A DNA stretch of 64,000 bases, taken from contig NZ_CP048829.1 of assembly GCF_019355395.1 (NCBI RefSeq), positions 2,259,501-2,323,500 on the forward strand. The letters are read 5' to 3'. Below are positions 29,052 through 38,302 of this stretch, piece after piece (position 1 is the stretch's first letter; the number at the start of each line of letters is the position of its first letter). Position numbers and translations under genes: made by a program. The notes below the pieces were generated by a model, which was not told where the DNA came from, ran no database searches, and saw only the letters and a program-made list of their open reading frames with translations. The DNA is from Chordicoccus furentiruminis (GTDB taxonomy: Bacteria > Bacillota > Clostridia > Lachnospirales > Lachnospiraceae).

Positions 29052-30740
29052 CACTGAAGCATCATTTTTTACGTAATAGATCGACTCCGAGTGTATCCAG
29101 GATTGCTTGAGTCTTTTTCTGGATTGCGGAGATCCGGATTCCCTCTTTGTCGCCGGTGTCGACACGGTAGATATTCTTCGTCAGTTTCAGTACATCCTCC
29201 GCGGAATACCTGTCGTCCAGTTTCGTGTTCCTGACCGCGTTCAGAAGGCCGTAGTAATAGAGCAGGCTGACATGGTTCAGGAACGCCCAGCCTCGGAAGT
29301 AATCATCCGTATGGGCATGGGATGCATTTGTTGATACGCTGTTTTTCAGGTAGTCGAAGCACTGTTCGATGTCCCAGCGTTCCTTATAGTCGAGATAAAT
29401 CTCCCTCGGCTCGACATCGAGGTTGCTACAGAAGGAGAAATAGCCCATGCGTACTTCATTCACGACGTCCTTCGGCCGACGTTCTTCTTCGCCATAATCT
29501 TTCTCTGCCCGCTCCACGAAGTGACCGACCAGTTCCGCCCGTCTGGAATCATCGCGAAACGTGTAGATGAAGTTACCGCGATTCCCGCTCCTGCGCTTCC
29601 GGCACCAGACGGCGCGTTTGTTGTAAGAAAAGACATTGTCCCACTTACCGTCGCTTGGATTCTGGTAGAACTCCGGCTCGACATTAACGGTGTTTTCCTG
29701 TAGTGGAAGAATGTAACGCATGCCCGCATTCAGAAGGGCAGACACGTTCGGCTTGGAGTAGAAGCCTTTGTCCGCAATGATGATGCAGTCACTGCACCCA
29801 GCAGCGTTAACGGTATCCATGAAAGCACTCTTATCGACGATGGATCCCTGCACGACGCGGTAGAACACAGGCTTGTGGGAATCCTTTTCGAAGACATACA
29901 GAAGGCGCGCCTGAGGGTCGAGACTATGATCCGGGTTATACCCTTTCGCCGCGAGCGAATCGGCAGACTTTGTGAAGATGGAAGTCCCGTCGAAAAGGAG
30001 CGTTGTTCCCGGCATAACCTGGGATTTCATGAACGCGTCGATTCTGTCCTGTTTCGAACCAAGACCGGCAATGAACTTCCGGACGGAGCCTTCCGATATC
30101 GAGATGTCCCCGCAGATGTCGCTCATGTAGGAATCAAGGAACAGCGGCTGGATCATCTTTGCGGACGAGATCTTGTCCACAAGGCGAATCAGGGAGAGCG
30201 TACGGATCTCACGGAATGAATCAGGAAAGTATTTCCGGAGGCTGTCGCTGAGATCCGGCGTCAGCTGCTGCAGGACTTCGTACGCGCCATAATTCTTTAC
30301 GGACGGAGCGACATCCGGCATAAGCCGCATTTCCTGCATGAGACGGAGACCATTGGTGTTCGGTATGAAGCCGTCCGCCTCGGTGATCTTGCCGATGCTC
30401 TTTCCTGTGACCTTCTGAGGCCTGCCCTTGGCGGCATCCCACTTGGAAGAAACCAGGTAAGTGTAATAATGCCCGCCGATAAAGCGGATCTCGACTGCTC
30501 CGAACTGGGTCGGCCGTCTGCTCTTGATTGATTCAGGAATGCTCATTGAAAGTCCTTTCTATTAACGTAACTTACGTAATAATTATACTTCTGATGAGCC
30601 GCTAAATCAAGTAAAAGTGAGGCTAAATATGTTGAAAACAGCGTATTTTCAAGGTGTCCGATGCTACCCGTAGCATGGGTGGATGCGTAAAACGGCTAAT
30701 TAGCCGCATTTCTATTAACGTAAAATTTGAGGTTTCAGTG
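29052..30740 (-). mobile_element. IS4/IS1634-superfamily insertion sequence in the synthase gene
   Basis: The 1689-bp element has imperfect terminal inverted repeats starting CACTGAAGCATCA on the left and CACTGAAACCTCA on the inverted right end. It is flanked by a 7-bp direct repeat TTGTCAA (29045-29051 and 30741-30747). It encodes one intact transposase on the minus strand and a ~190-bp AT-rich leader. The exact family within the IS4 superfamily cannot be settled by eye. Confidence 0.9.
29062..30546 (-). CDS. IS4/IS1634-type DDE transposase
   Basis: The 494-residue transposase has the DDE pattern LLFDGTSIF near 188, IIIADKGFYS near 262 and the Y-x2-R-W-x-I-E signature (YKERWDIEQCFDYLKN) near 397. 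Downstream helices include the RGWAFLNHVSLLYY segment. The length is normal and no frameshift is seen. The start follows AGAAAGGACTTTC. Confidence 0.9.
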   Translation of the reverse strand: MSIPESIKSRRPTQFGAVEIRFIGGHYYTYLVSSKWDAAKGRPQKVTGKSIGKITEADGFIPNTNGLRLMQEMRLMPDVAPSVKNYGAYEVLQQLTPDLSDSLRKYFPDSFREIRTLSLIRLVDKISSAKMIQPLFLDSYMSDICGDISISEGSVRKFIAGLGSKQDRIDAFMKSQVMPGTTLLFDGTSIFTKSADSLAAKGYNPDHSLDPQARLLYVFEKDSHKPVFYRVVQGSIVDKSAFMDTVNAAGCSDCIIIADKGFYSKPNVSALLNAGMRYILPLQENTVNVEPEFYQNPSDGKWDNVFSYNKRAVWCRKRRSGNRGNFIYTFRDDSRRAELVGHFVERAEKDYGEEERRPKDVVNEVRMGYFSFCSNLDVEPREIYLDYKERWDIEQCFDYLKNSVSTNASHAHTDDYFRGWAFLNHVSLLYYYGLLNAVRNTKLDDRYSAEDVLKLTKNIYRVDTGDKEGIRISAIQKKTQAILDTLGVDLLRKK

Positions 30741-30747
30741 TTGTCAA

Positions 30748-31486
30748 TATCGAGACGCTGATGCATCAGTGTATGAATCAGGCCGGCCGGTATGCCTTTT
30801 TCAGACTCTGTACCATCCCGGGGACGAATTATGTGATCCGCAGAAGCATCGTGGAAAAGGTGGGCGGATGGGACGTGAAAGCGCTGTCGGAGGACACGGA
30901 GATTTCCTTCCGCATCTACAGGATGGGCTATTATATCAAAATGCTGCCGCAGGCGGTGACATGGGAGCAGGAGCCGCAGTTTCTGAAGCAGTGGTTCAAG
31001 CAACGCGTCAGATGGGCGCGCGGCAATCTGTACGTTATGGTCAAGAACTTCAAATACACCTTCGACCCCAAGGCGGGGCCGATGCGGCTGGATATCGTGT
31101 ATTACGTTCTGACGTACGGCATCATGCTGTCGAGTCTTGTCGCCTCTGACATCATCTTCTTAGGCGGCATCCTTGGCGTGATCCATGTGAAGCTCGCGGG
31201 ATTTTCCTCCCTTCTCTGGATGATGGCCATACTGGTCTTCATTGCCAATGTCATGCTGACGCTGTCGCTGGAGAAAAATGAATTTACGCTTCAGTCCCTG
31301 GGGCTGGTGGTGCTGATGCTGTTCACCTACGCCAAGCTCTGGGTGCTCGTGGTCGTCAAGGCTATCTGGGATTCCGCGGGAGACGCGATTTTTCATCGTG
31401 AAGTCAAGTGGGACAAAACCGTACGGTATGCGGAAAACGCAACAGATGAGAATCCGGATATATCTTCTATCGGCGGAAGAACCTGA
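30748..31486 (+). pseudogene. Processive family 2 glycosyltransferase, 3' fragment
   Basis: Reading resumes right after the second TTGTCAA with IETLMHQ. The part holds the catalytic base LSEDTE near the start and the QRVRWARG motif (Q-x2-R-W) that marks processive synthases such as BcsA and IcaA. Four TM helices follow. No ribosome site suitable for independent translation is obvious, so a functional product is unlikely. Confidence 0.92.
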
Positions 31487-31581
31487 GGCGGCGGATTGAA
31501 ACAGGAACCTGAGGAATTGATGAACCGCCGGTAACCGGCATCCATACAGATCATTTACAAGAACAGGCAGGAGTGAGAGCG

Positions 31582-33975
31582 ATGAAAAACTGGAAGATGT
31601 TCCTCGCAGCAATGGCACTGAGCGCCGCCATGATCGCGGAGACTGTTCCTGCGGGCGCCGCTGCAAAGAGAGGTGCAGTGCGCACGGCTTCAAATGCTGC
31701 GAGCGCTGCTTCCGCGGCTGTGAATTCGGGATCAAAAACCGCGAACGCGGCGGATTCTGCGGGCGCCGCAGCGACCGTTTCGGATGATGCAGCCGGAACG
31801 GCGGACAGCGGAAGCGGAACCATCCCCGTGAAGGAAGGCACGGAGATCAGCCGCTATGTGCTTTCGTCCGATCCGTCATCGGCCGGAGCGCCCGTCACGG
31901 AACCGCCGGACGTTCCGGAATCACAGTACGCGAAGACGTTCCATTATTCCTCGAGGGTTACGTTCAGCGGAATCTATAAGACCAATACCTTTTCCTTCAA
32001 AAAGGAAGAATACTGGGAGACACGGTACGCCTACGCCCAGATCGAATTTTCCGTCAGTCCCCTCATCACAGACGGTGTTCCTGCCTCACTGACCTTTTCG
32101 GTGAATGATACGCCGGTTTCCTCCTGCAGGATTGACTACAGCCTCGGCGAAACGCAGACCGCCTATGTGACGATTCCGGTGGACCTCCTGAACGACGGAT
32201 ACAACAATCTTTCTGTCACCGGGTATGTTCTGCTGTACGATGAGGAAGGATGTCTGGATGACTTTTCCAATGCCAACTGGATCTGCATCTCGGAAAATTC
32301 ACTGGTGCGGATGGGGTACGACGTCGATGACTCCGGAAATCTGCTGAAGTACTATCCGTTTCCGCTGGTTTCATCCATGGACGAGACAGGGGAAGAGTGC
32401 GGTGTGTATGTTCCGGATGACGCCACTTCCGGCGAACTGACGGCGGCCATGATGCTCCGGTCCCAGCTGGGAGCCGGGACTACGGACAGCGATGATATCA
32501 GTATCGCAGACTTTTCGGCGATAGGTGACAGGGCGCAGCGGCTGATCGTCGCGACGCAGGACAGACTGCCGTCAGATGTAAAGAAACAGATGCCGGACAC
32601 GGCGGGAGACGGCTCCTCCTACGATCTTTCAAAAGGCTCCCTCGTCTATGAATATTCGGACAAAAAGGGAACGGTTCTCGCCGTGACGGCCGGCAATGAG
32701 AAGGATCTGGCGGAAGGCGCGGCCATGCTGATGGACGATGACCTCCTTGCGCAGGAAAACAGCTCCGCCGCTTTCGTTCCCTCCGGAACAAAGGCAAAGG
32801 TGATCCGGAACAGGTCCCTGTCCGATCTGATCGTGGATCATGAGACCATCACAGGGATCACCAATGAGAAGGGTCTGGTCTTTGTTGGTCCGTTCCGTCA
32901 GGAACAGACGGTCTTCCTCCCGCTGACCGGCGGATTCGTACTGGCGGAGGGGGGAAAGATCAGCCTCAGTTTCCGCTATTCCGAGAATCTTGACTTTAAC
33001 CGCTCGCTGCTGACGGTCTACTGGGGCGATACGCCGCTCGCTTCGAAGAAGCTGACGAAGGAGAAGGCGGACGGAGACAGTTTCTCCTTCACGATCCCCT
33101 CGGACGTTGTCGGCACATATGCCAGCAGCATCCGGATCGCCTTTGATCTGGAGATCAGGGATCTGTACTGCACCAAGCGGACCGATGAGATGCCGTGGGC
33201 TTATGTGAGCGGAGATTCAACCCTGTATCTTCCGGCAGGCCAGAGCACGGATTACTCGCTGGCGCTGCGGCCGTATCCGTTTCAGACTCTGGGACTGTTC
33301 AACGATCTGGCGCTGGTCCTTCCGGACAAGTATACCGGCGAGGAGCTGGAGCTGGCGGGCTCCGTGATGTCGCTGATGGGAAGCGCCATCAGCCCCTACG
33401 GCAGTTTCCAGACCGTAAAAGCGTCGGATTATGATCCGTCTGCCGGAACGGAAGACTCCGCAGACGACAAGAGCGGAAACAACATCATCGCCATCGGCAC
33501 GTATCAGGACAATTCGCTGATACAGAGCCTGAACCAGAACCTTTCCTTCCGCTTTCTGGACGACGGCAGCGGATTTGACTCCAACGACCAGCTGCTCGTC
33601 TCGTCGGATTACGGGAAGCGGGTCGGAATTCTGCAGATCATCCGGTCGCCCTATGCGGATAAGCGGGCCGTGCTGACCGTTTCCGCGGCGGACACAACCG
33701 GTCTTGAGAGCATTCAGAATTACATCCGTCTGCAGAAAAACAACCGCTCGATGAACGGCGACGCATTCCTGATCGATACGGACGGTGATACTTCATCCTA
33801 CACGTTCCTGAAACATGAAGAGACGGATCAGGTTTCGCTGAAGGAGAAGGTTAAGCAGAACAAGAACGCCATTCTCTTCACGCTGATCGGATCTATGGCG
33901 ATGTTCATTCTGTTCATCGGGGTGATCATCACGCTGGTTCATTACCGCAGAAACAGAAGAGACGAAGACAAGTAA
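31582..33975 (+). CDS. BcsB-like cellulose-synthase-regulatory/EPS protein
   Basis: The 797-residue protein has a signal peptide, an Ala/Ser-rich stretch and beta-rich modules (FHYSSRVTFSGIYKTNTF, GVPASLTFSVNDTPVSS, VTIPVDLLNDGYNNLSVTGY). These match the carbohydrate-binding and flavodoxin-like repeats of BcsB, and a C-terminal TM anchor follows (LIGSMAMFILFIGVIITLVHY). BcsB guides the growing polymer outside the membrane and is needed by its synthase. ATG 31582 was preferred over GTG 31573 because GGAG lies 8-10 bases before it. It follows the synthase gene, as bcsB follows bcsA. Confidence 0.8.
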   Translation: MKNWKMFLAAMALSAAMIAETVPAGAAAKRGAVRTASNAASAASAAVNSGSKTANAADSAGAAATVSDDAAGTADSGSGTIPVKEGTEISRYVLSSDPSSAGAPVTEPPDVPESQYAKTFHYSSRVTFSGIYKTNTFSFKKEEYWETRYAYAQIEFSVSPLITDGVPASLTFSVNDTPVSSCRIDYSLGETQTAYVTIPVDLLNDGYNNLSVTGYVLLYDEEGCLDDFSNANWICISENSLVRMGYDVDDSGNLLKYYPFPLVSSMDETGEECGVYVPDDATSGELTAAMMLRSQLGAGTTDSDDISIADFSAIGDRAQRLIVATQDRLPSDVKKQMPDTAGDGSSYDLSKGSLVYEYSDKKGTVLAVTAGNEKDLAEGAAMLMDDDLLAQENSSAAFVPSGTKAKVIRNRSLSDLIVDHETITGITNEKGLVFVGPFRQEQTVFLPLTGGFVLAEGGKISLSFRYSENLDFNRSLLTVYWGDTPLASKKLTKEKADGDSFSFTIPSDVVGTYASSIRIAFDLEIRDLYCTKRTDEMPWAYVSGDSTLYLPAGQSTDYSLALRPYPFQTLGLFNDLALVLPDKYTGEELELAGSVMSLMGSAISPYGSFQTVKASDYDPSAGTEDSADDKSGNNIIAIGTYQDNSLIQSLNQNLSFRFLDDGSGFDSNDQLLVSSDYGKRVGILQIIRSPYADKRAVLTVSAADTTGLESIQNYIRLQKNNRSMNGDAFLIDTDGDTSSYTFLKHEETDQVSLKEKVKQNKNAILFTLIGSMAMFILFIGVIITLVHYRRNRRDEDK

Positions 33976-34021
33976 TAATGCACCGGCACAGATACCGCAG
34001 CCAAGATAGGAAAACAGTCTT

Positions 34022-35845
34022 ATGAAGATCAGACGAAGCTGGTTTTATACGCTGGCCATGTTCATTTTGATGGCCGTACTCTTTCTGGCCATGACGTTTG
34101 CCGTGAACCGGATCGGTAACGGGCAGGAGTATCCGTACCTGCTCAAGGGGAAATGGATCATCGGGATGCTGGCGCTGGCTTTTGGTCTGGTTATCGCGGG
34201 GAAAATCTATGCGCGCCTCCAGCTTTCCCATTTCTTCGCCTCGCACCCGAAGGCCGCGGCCGTTCTGGAAGGAGGACTGGCCGCTGCACTTCTGGCCGCG
34301 GGCTTCGCGATCCGGCTTCATTATGTGCGCACCATGCCGATGAAGCCGGAATCCGATTACAAGACCTACTATGAAGTGGCGCAGCTTATCCTGAAAGGAA
34401 CGCTGCTGACCGATGGACCCGGATACTGTGACTATATCGCGGTTTTCCCGCATGTCTACGGGTATCCGTATGTGCTTTCCATCCTGTTCCGCTTTACGGG
34501 TGTGTCCGTGAAGGCGGCGCTGTATTTCAATGTGGCGCTGGCGGTCGGAACGGTTTTCTTCTGCTGGCGCACAGCCCGGCTCATCGCGGGACGGAAGGCG
34601 GGTCTCGTGTCTCTCGCCATCGCCGATTTCTGGCCGTCCATGATTCTTTTCAGCAACTTTGTCGCCAGCGAATATCTTTTTACATTCCTTCTGATGGTCT
34701 GCGTCTGGCTTTTCGTCATCATCATGAAGGATACGGGATACAAAAAGAAGCATACATTTGCCCGGTTCTGGGAAATCGCTCTTCTGGGACTGCTCATCGC
34801 GGTCACAGGCGCCGTCCGGCCGATGGCCCAGCTGTTTCTGGTATCTGTGATCGTGGTTTTTCTCATGGTCCGGCCGGAGATACATGACAGACCGGCCAAT
34901 GACGTGCCCCTCGGCGTTCGGGCCGTGGACAGGGGATGGAAGATGATTCTGATCCTCCTTCTGGTCTATCTGCTTTTCACAAGACTGTTCAGCGCGTCTG
35001 TAGCCTATGCGGTCAATGAGAAGCCGGCCGGCGGCTCTTCCTCTTTCGGCTACAATCTGCTTGTCGGTCTCAATCAGGAGAGCTGCGGCGGGTTGAACCA
35101 GGATGACGCGGACTATATGTACGCTGCGCTCGACAAGACCGGGTCGGCAGAGAAGGCGCAGCTTGCCTGCCGCGATCTTGCGCTGAAGAGACTGAAATCG
35201 GATCCGAGGTCGCTTCTGAATCTATTCGTCCATAAATTTGAGGTGCTGTGGGGAAACGACGATTTCGGATCCTCATGGAACATCCTGTTCATGGACCAGC
35301 AGGGAAAACTGACGAGTGCGAGGAAATCTTTCTATTACAGCATGATGGACCGGAGCGATCTCTACTATCTGACGATCCTCGCCATGACGCTCCTCTGTGC
35401 TCTGTATTGCTGGAAAAAAGAGCCTGACGCGGTTTTTACGATCCAGCTTATGCTGCTTGCCACGGCTGCGCTGCACCTTCTGGTGGAAAACCAGAACCGG
35501 TATCATTATCACGTGCTGGCCTTGCTGGCCGTGATGACCGGGGTTGCGGCCGCGCAGGTCTTTGAGACGGAAGAGAACCGGGTGATGGCGGCTCTCCATG
35601 AGAAGGAAGCGGTGAAAATAAGGGAGCGAGAGGCGCAGGAACAGATTCAGGCACGGCTTCAGGAGGAGGCACGGATACAGGAGATGAGGGCGAAGGCGCT
35701 TCACGCCCGGTTTGACATGGAAAGGGCGCTCCGGGAAGGTCATATCACCATCACCGCGAGCGAGGCGGTGAGAAAAGCGGCAGAAGCCGGTGAATACCGG
35801 AGTCAGGAGGATATGAAGGATCCCTTTGATGATGAGACGCCATGA
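34022..35845 (+). CDS. Polytopic glycosyltransferase-like protein (GT39/ArnT-PMT type) with C-terminal coiled coil
   Basis: The 607-residue protein has about 11-12 TM helices. The first outside loop contains KPESDYKTYYEVAQLILKG, the Asp/Glu motif of C-type glycosyltransferases that use lipid-linked sugars. HVYGYPYVLSILFRFTG follows. The tail from ~510 is charged and helical (EKEAVKIREREAQEQIQARL), predicting a cytoplasmic coiled coil. At the end of the EPS operon it could add side branches to the polymer outside the membrane, as C-type enzymes do. The substrate is inferred. Confidence 0.72.
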   Translation: MKIRRSWFYTLAMFILMAVLFLAMTFAVNRIGNGQEYPYLLKGKWIIGMLALAFGLVIAGKIYARLQLSHFFASHPKAAAVLEGGLAAALLAAGFAIRLHYVRTMPMKPESDYKTYYEVAQLILKGTLLTDGPGYCDYIAVFPHVYGYPYVLSILFRFTGVSVKAALYFNVALAVGTVFFCWRTARLIAGRKAGLVSLAIADFWPSMILFSNFVASEYLFTFLLMVCVWLFVIIMKDTGYKKKHTFARFWEIALLGLLIAVTGAVRPMAQLFLVSVIVVFLMVRPEIHDRPANDVPLGVRAVDRGWKMILILLLVYLLFTRLFSASVAYAVNEKPAGGSSSFGYNLLVGLNQESCGGLNQDDADYMYAALDKTGSAEKAQLACRDLALKRLKSDPRSLLNLFVHKFEVLWGNDDFGSSWNILFMDQQGKLTSARKSFYYSMMDRSDLYYLTILAMTLLCALYCWKKEPDAVFTIQLMLLATAALHLLVENQNRYHYHVLALLAVMTGVAAAQVFETEENRVMAALHEKEAVKIREREAQEQIQARLQEEARIQEMRAKALHARFDMERALREGHITITASEAVRKAAEAGEYRSQEDMKDPFDDETP

Positions 35846-35894
35846 CGTCCGTTCGAGAAAAGACGGCTGCGCTGAGAAGATCATGTCACTGAAT

Positions 35895-35946
35895 AAAGAG
35901 GCGGATTCTCCGATTGAAAATAATCAGGAGGGACGGCCTCTTTTTT
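35895..35946 (+). terminator. Terminator of the exopolysaccharide operon
   Basis: AAAGAGGC (35895-35902) pairs with GGCCTCTTT, with an inner TTCTCC/GGAGG arm, followed by TTTTTT (35941-35946). The remainder of the gene-free stretch 35846-36237 holds the left end and leader of the IS30 element. Confidence 0.75.
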
Positions 35947-36145
35947 ATGTCTGACAAAGCGATTCAAACCGACAACGCATAGCGCGGCGGGATGGATTCC
36001 TTTTTGTAAGGAGGGATGCGTGTAAGCTGTCAATTATGGTTCTTGACCCTCAACTGTAAAACGAGATGCAACCCCTCTCGTTCTGGCCAGAGGCCATAGT
36101 AGTGATTAAGTGAATACCTGCCGGGAGGTTGCATCCCGGCTTGCA

Positions 36146-36176
36146 AAGAGATCAGCCAGGGCTGGTCTCTTTTTCT
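36146..36176 (+). terminator. Terminator in the IS30 leader
   Basis: AAGAGATCAGCC pairs with GGCTGGTCTCTT (one G-U type mismatch) and is followed by TTTTCTTG, about 60 bases before the transposase start. Together with a GCCGGGA/TCCCGGC hairpin just upstream it probably limits read-through transcription into the transposase. Confidence 0.65.
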
Positions 36177-36237
36177 TGTCATCTCTTTTCTCTGTGCGAT
36201 ATCCTCATCCAGTTGGCGGCCGGATATGGAGGATATC

Positions 36238-37182
36238 ATGGCAAAGTTTTTTACCTATGAAGAACGCTTAATGCTGCAGAGACTCCTGAAGGAGGGAATG
36301 TCCTTCAAGAAGATCGCTGCCCAGATGTATAAGGATCCGGCCACAATCTCCAGAGAAGTCCGAAAGTATGCCGTAGAGATCGCTACCGGAAAGCCCGGAT
36401 ATTCGTTTAATGCCTGTAAGAACCGGATGTCCTGCAAGATCAAGTCTCCTTTGCTCTGCGGAAAAGACTGCACGAGAACCGGAGGCCACAACTACTGCCG
36501 CTTATGCCGCTGCAATGAGCATTGTCCGGACTTCGTTGAAGAGGTTTGCGCAGTCAGAGTCCATGTTCCTTATGTCTGCAATGCCTGTCCGACGATTGAT
36601 AAGTGTACTCTGCTCAAGACTTTCTACGACGCTGAGAAGGCTCATCTGAAATCTCATCAGGTAATCTCCGTGTCTCGGAGCGGCCTGTCGACCAGCGAGG
36701 AGGAAATCGCCAGACTGAACCGGATCATCACACCACTTGTGAAGCAGGGGCATTCGATTCATGAGATCTATATCACACATCAGGACGAGCTGATGTGCAG
36801 TGAGAAAACAATCTACAACTATATCGATGACTGTCTTCTTGAAGTGCGGAACATCGATCTTCCCAGGAAGGTTCGATTCAGAGCCCGCCGTAAGAAACCG
36901 GAATTCAAGGTCGATAAGGGCTGTCGTCTTGGCCGTTCCTACAAGGAATTCGAGTCATTTATGGAAAAGAACCCTGATACGGCTGTCGTCCAGATGGATT
37001 CCGTGATCGGAACCGCCGGAGGAAAATGCCTGCTCACGATTCATTTCGTGGAGTCGTCCTTAATGCTGGCTTTCCTTCGTGATGCCAATACATCCAGGTC
37101 CGTGATCGAAGTTTTTGAAGACCTTGATGGACATCTCGGCGGAAAGTTGTTTAACCGACTGTTCCCGGTGATCTTAACGGAC
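36238..37182 (+). pseudogene. IS30 family transposase, 5' fragment
   Basis: The 315 codons carry the N-terminal HTH (FTYEERLMLQRLLKEGMSFKKIAAQM), a Cys-rich segment, the second HTH and the first catalytic Asp (AVVQMDSVIGTAGG). The fragment ends exactly at the second catalytic Asp in VILTD. ATG 36238 was chosen because GGAGG lies 6 bases before it. The frame continues after the inserted element with NGSEFSN. Confidence 0.9.
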
Positions 37183-37262
37183 TATGCCGAAGAAAAAACT
37201 ATGCCGAAGTTTTTCTTTGCTGCTTGAGTTTTCTTCGATGTCGAAAGATTCTTCGGCATAGT
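37181..37262 (+). repeat. Left 82-bp terminal inverted repeat of the RIT-like element
   Basis: It contains two direct copies of ACTATGCCGAAG (37181 and 37198), one inverted copy CTTCGGCATAGT at its inner edge (37251), and an internal palindrome CTTCGATGTCGAAAG. It matches the right repeat at 81 of 82 positions in inverse orientation. The motifs are probably recombinase binding sites. Confidence 0.92.
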
Positions 37263-37270
37263 ATTTCGGG

Positions 37271-38302
37271 TCAATCCAGAGAATAGAGCAGCTTCTTTAT
37301 AGCAGCTTTCTTCCAGATTTTTTCGTCATCCTCAAATGCCGGGGCGGCTTTATTCATTGCTTCTGTCATCATTTCAAGCGTTGCGAACGCATAAAAGCCG
37401 GATGTTGTTGACATACTTTCATGACCCAACAGCTGCATGATAAAAGGAAGCGGCACTCCATTGCGATATAGATCCATTGCTTTTGTTTTACGGATCAAAT
37501 GACAATGAACGTTTTCCGGGACCTCCGGACAAGTAATGCGAGCTGTATTCGCTGCCACTTTTAAAATCAGGCTTATGCTGCCCGTAGATAACTGATGAGG
37601 CTTCCCATCAAGTCGGCTATAGAACAGCGGTGCTTCCGTCAAGTCTGGATGGAATTCTTCAAGGTACTTTCTTAAGTGAGCCACTGTTTTATCCATAACC
37701 GGAACATTTCTTGTCTTGCGCCCCTTTCCGATCAGCGTAACAAATGGGTGGGGTACATCCAGATGAAGAGATGCCAACGACAGATCGGATAGCTCCTGTA
37801 CTCTTGCCCCAGTATCGTAAAGAAGTATCAGGATCATACGGTTCCGGCGATGTTTTGCCGTCCTGGTATCATAAGATGCCAGTATCGCTTTTGTCGCTTC
37901 CGGCTGCAGGTATTCGATTGGCTTTTTCTCTTCCTTGATTTTTCTGACTGTGCAGACATCATTGTAAATACCTCGGAGTTCAAAATCCTCATCTGCACAA
38001 TACTTAAGAAAAGAGCGGATTGCCGTCAGTTTCAAATTTATCGTTTTGGGAGCGTACTTTTTTTCGCGGAGCCATTCAACAAAGTCCTTAACATTACTTC
38101 GGTTGAATGCCTCAAATGTCACCTGATCTTCCCTTAATCTTTTCTCACTTTCCAAAAATAATAGATAGGAATTCAGGGACTGTTTATAAGCTGCAACAGA
38201 CTTGTCCGACTGGTTGCGTACCGCAGGCATAAAATCATGAAGATATGCCCGTGCCATCTGCCAGAAGTCTTTATCTTTCTTCCTCTTATACTTCATCGGC
38301 AT
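37271..38302 (-). CDS. Tyrosine recombinase, third of the trio (RitC-like)
   Basis: The 343-residue integrase has an N-terminal SAM-like core-binding domain (KSVAAYKQSLNSYLLFLE). The catalytic domain carries DTGARVQELSDL, the HLIRK segment (HxxRK), LLGHESMSTTSGFYAF (H and Y). It starts 17 bases inside the end of the second recombinase gene. Its order in the operon is last. It would act together with the other two on the element ends. Confidence 0.9.
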   Translation of the reverse strand: MPMKYKRKKDKDFWQMARAYLHDFMPAVRNQSDKSVAAYKQSLNSYLLFLESEKRLREDQVTFEAFNRSNVKDFVEWLREKKYAPKTINLKLTAIRSFLKYCADEDFELRGIYNDVCTVRKIKEEKKPIEYLQPEATKAILASYDTRTAKHRRNRMILILLYDTGARVQELSDLSLASLHLDVPHPFVTLIGKGRKTRNVPVMDKTVAHLRKYLEEFHPDLTEAPLFYSRLDGKPHQLSTGSISLILKVAANTARITCPEVPENVHCHLIRKTKAMDLYRNGVPLPFIMQLLGHESMSTTSGFYAFATLEMMTEAMNKAAPAFEDDEKIWKKAAIKKLLYSLD

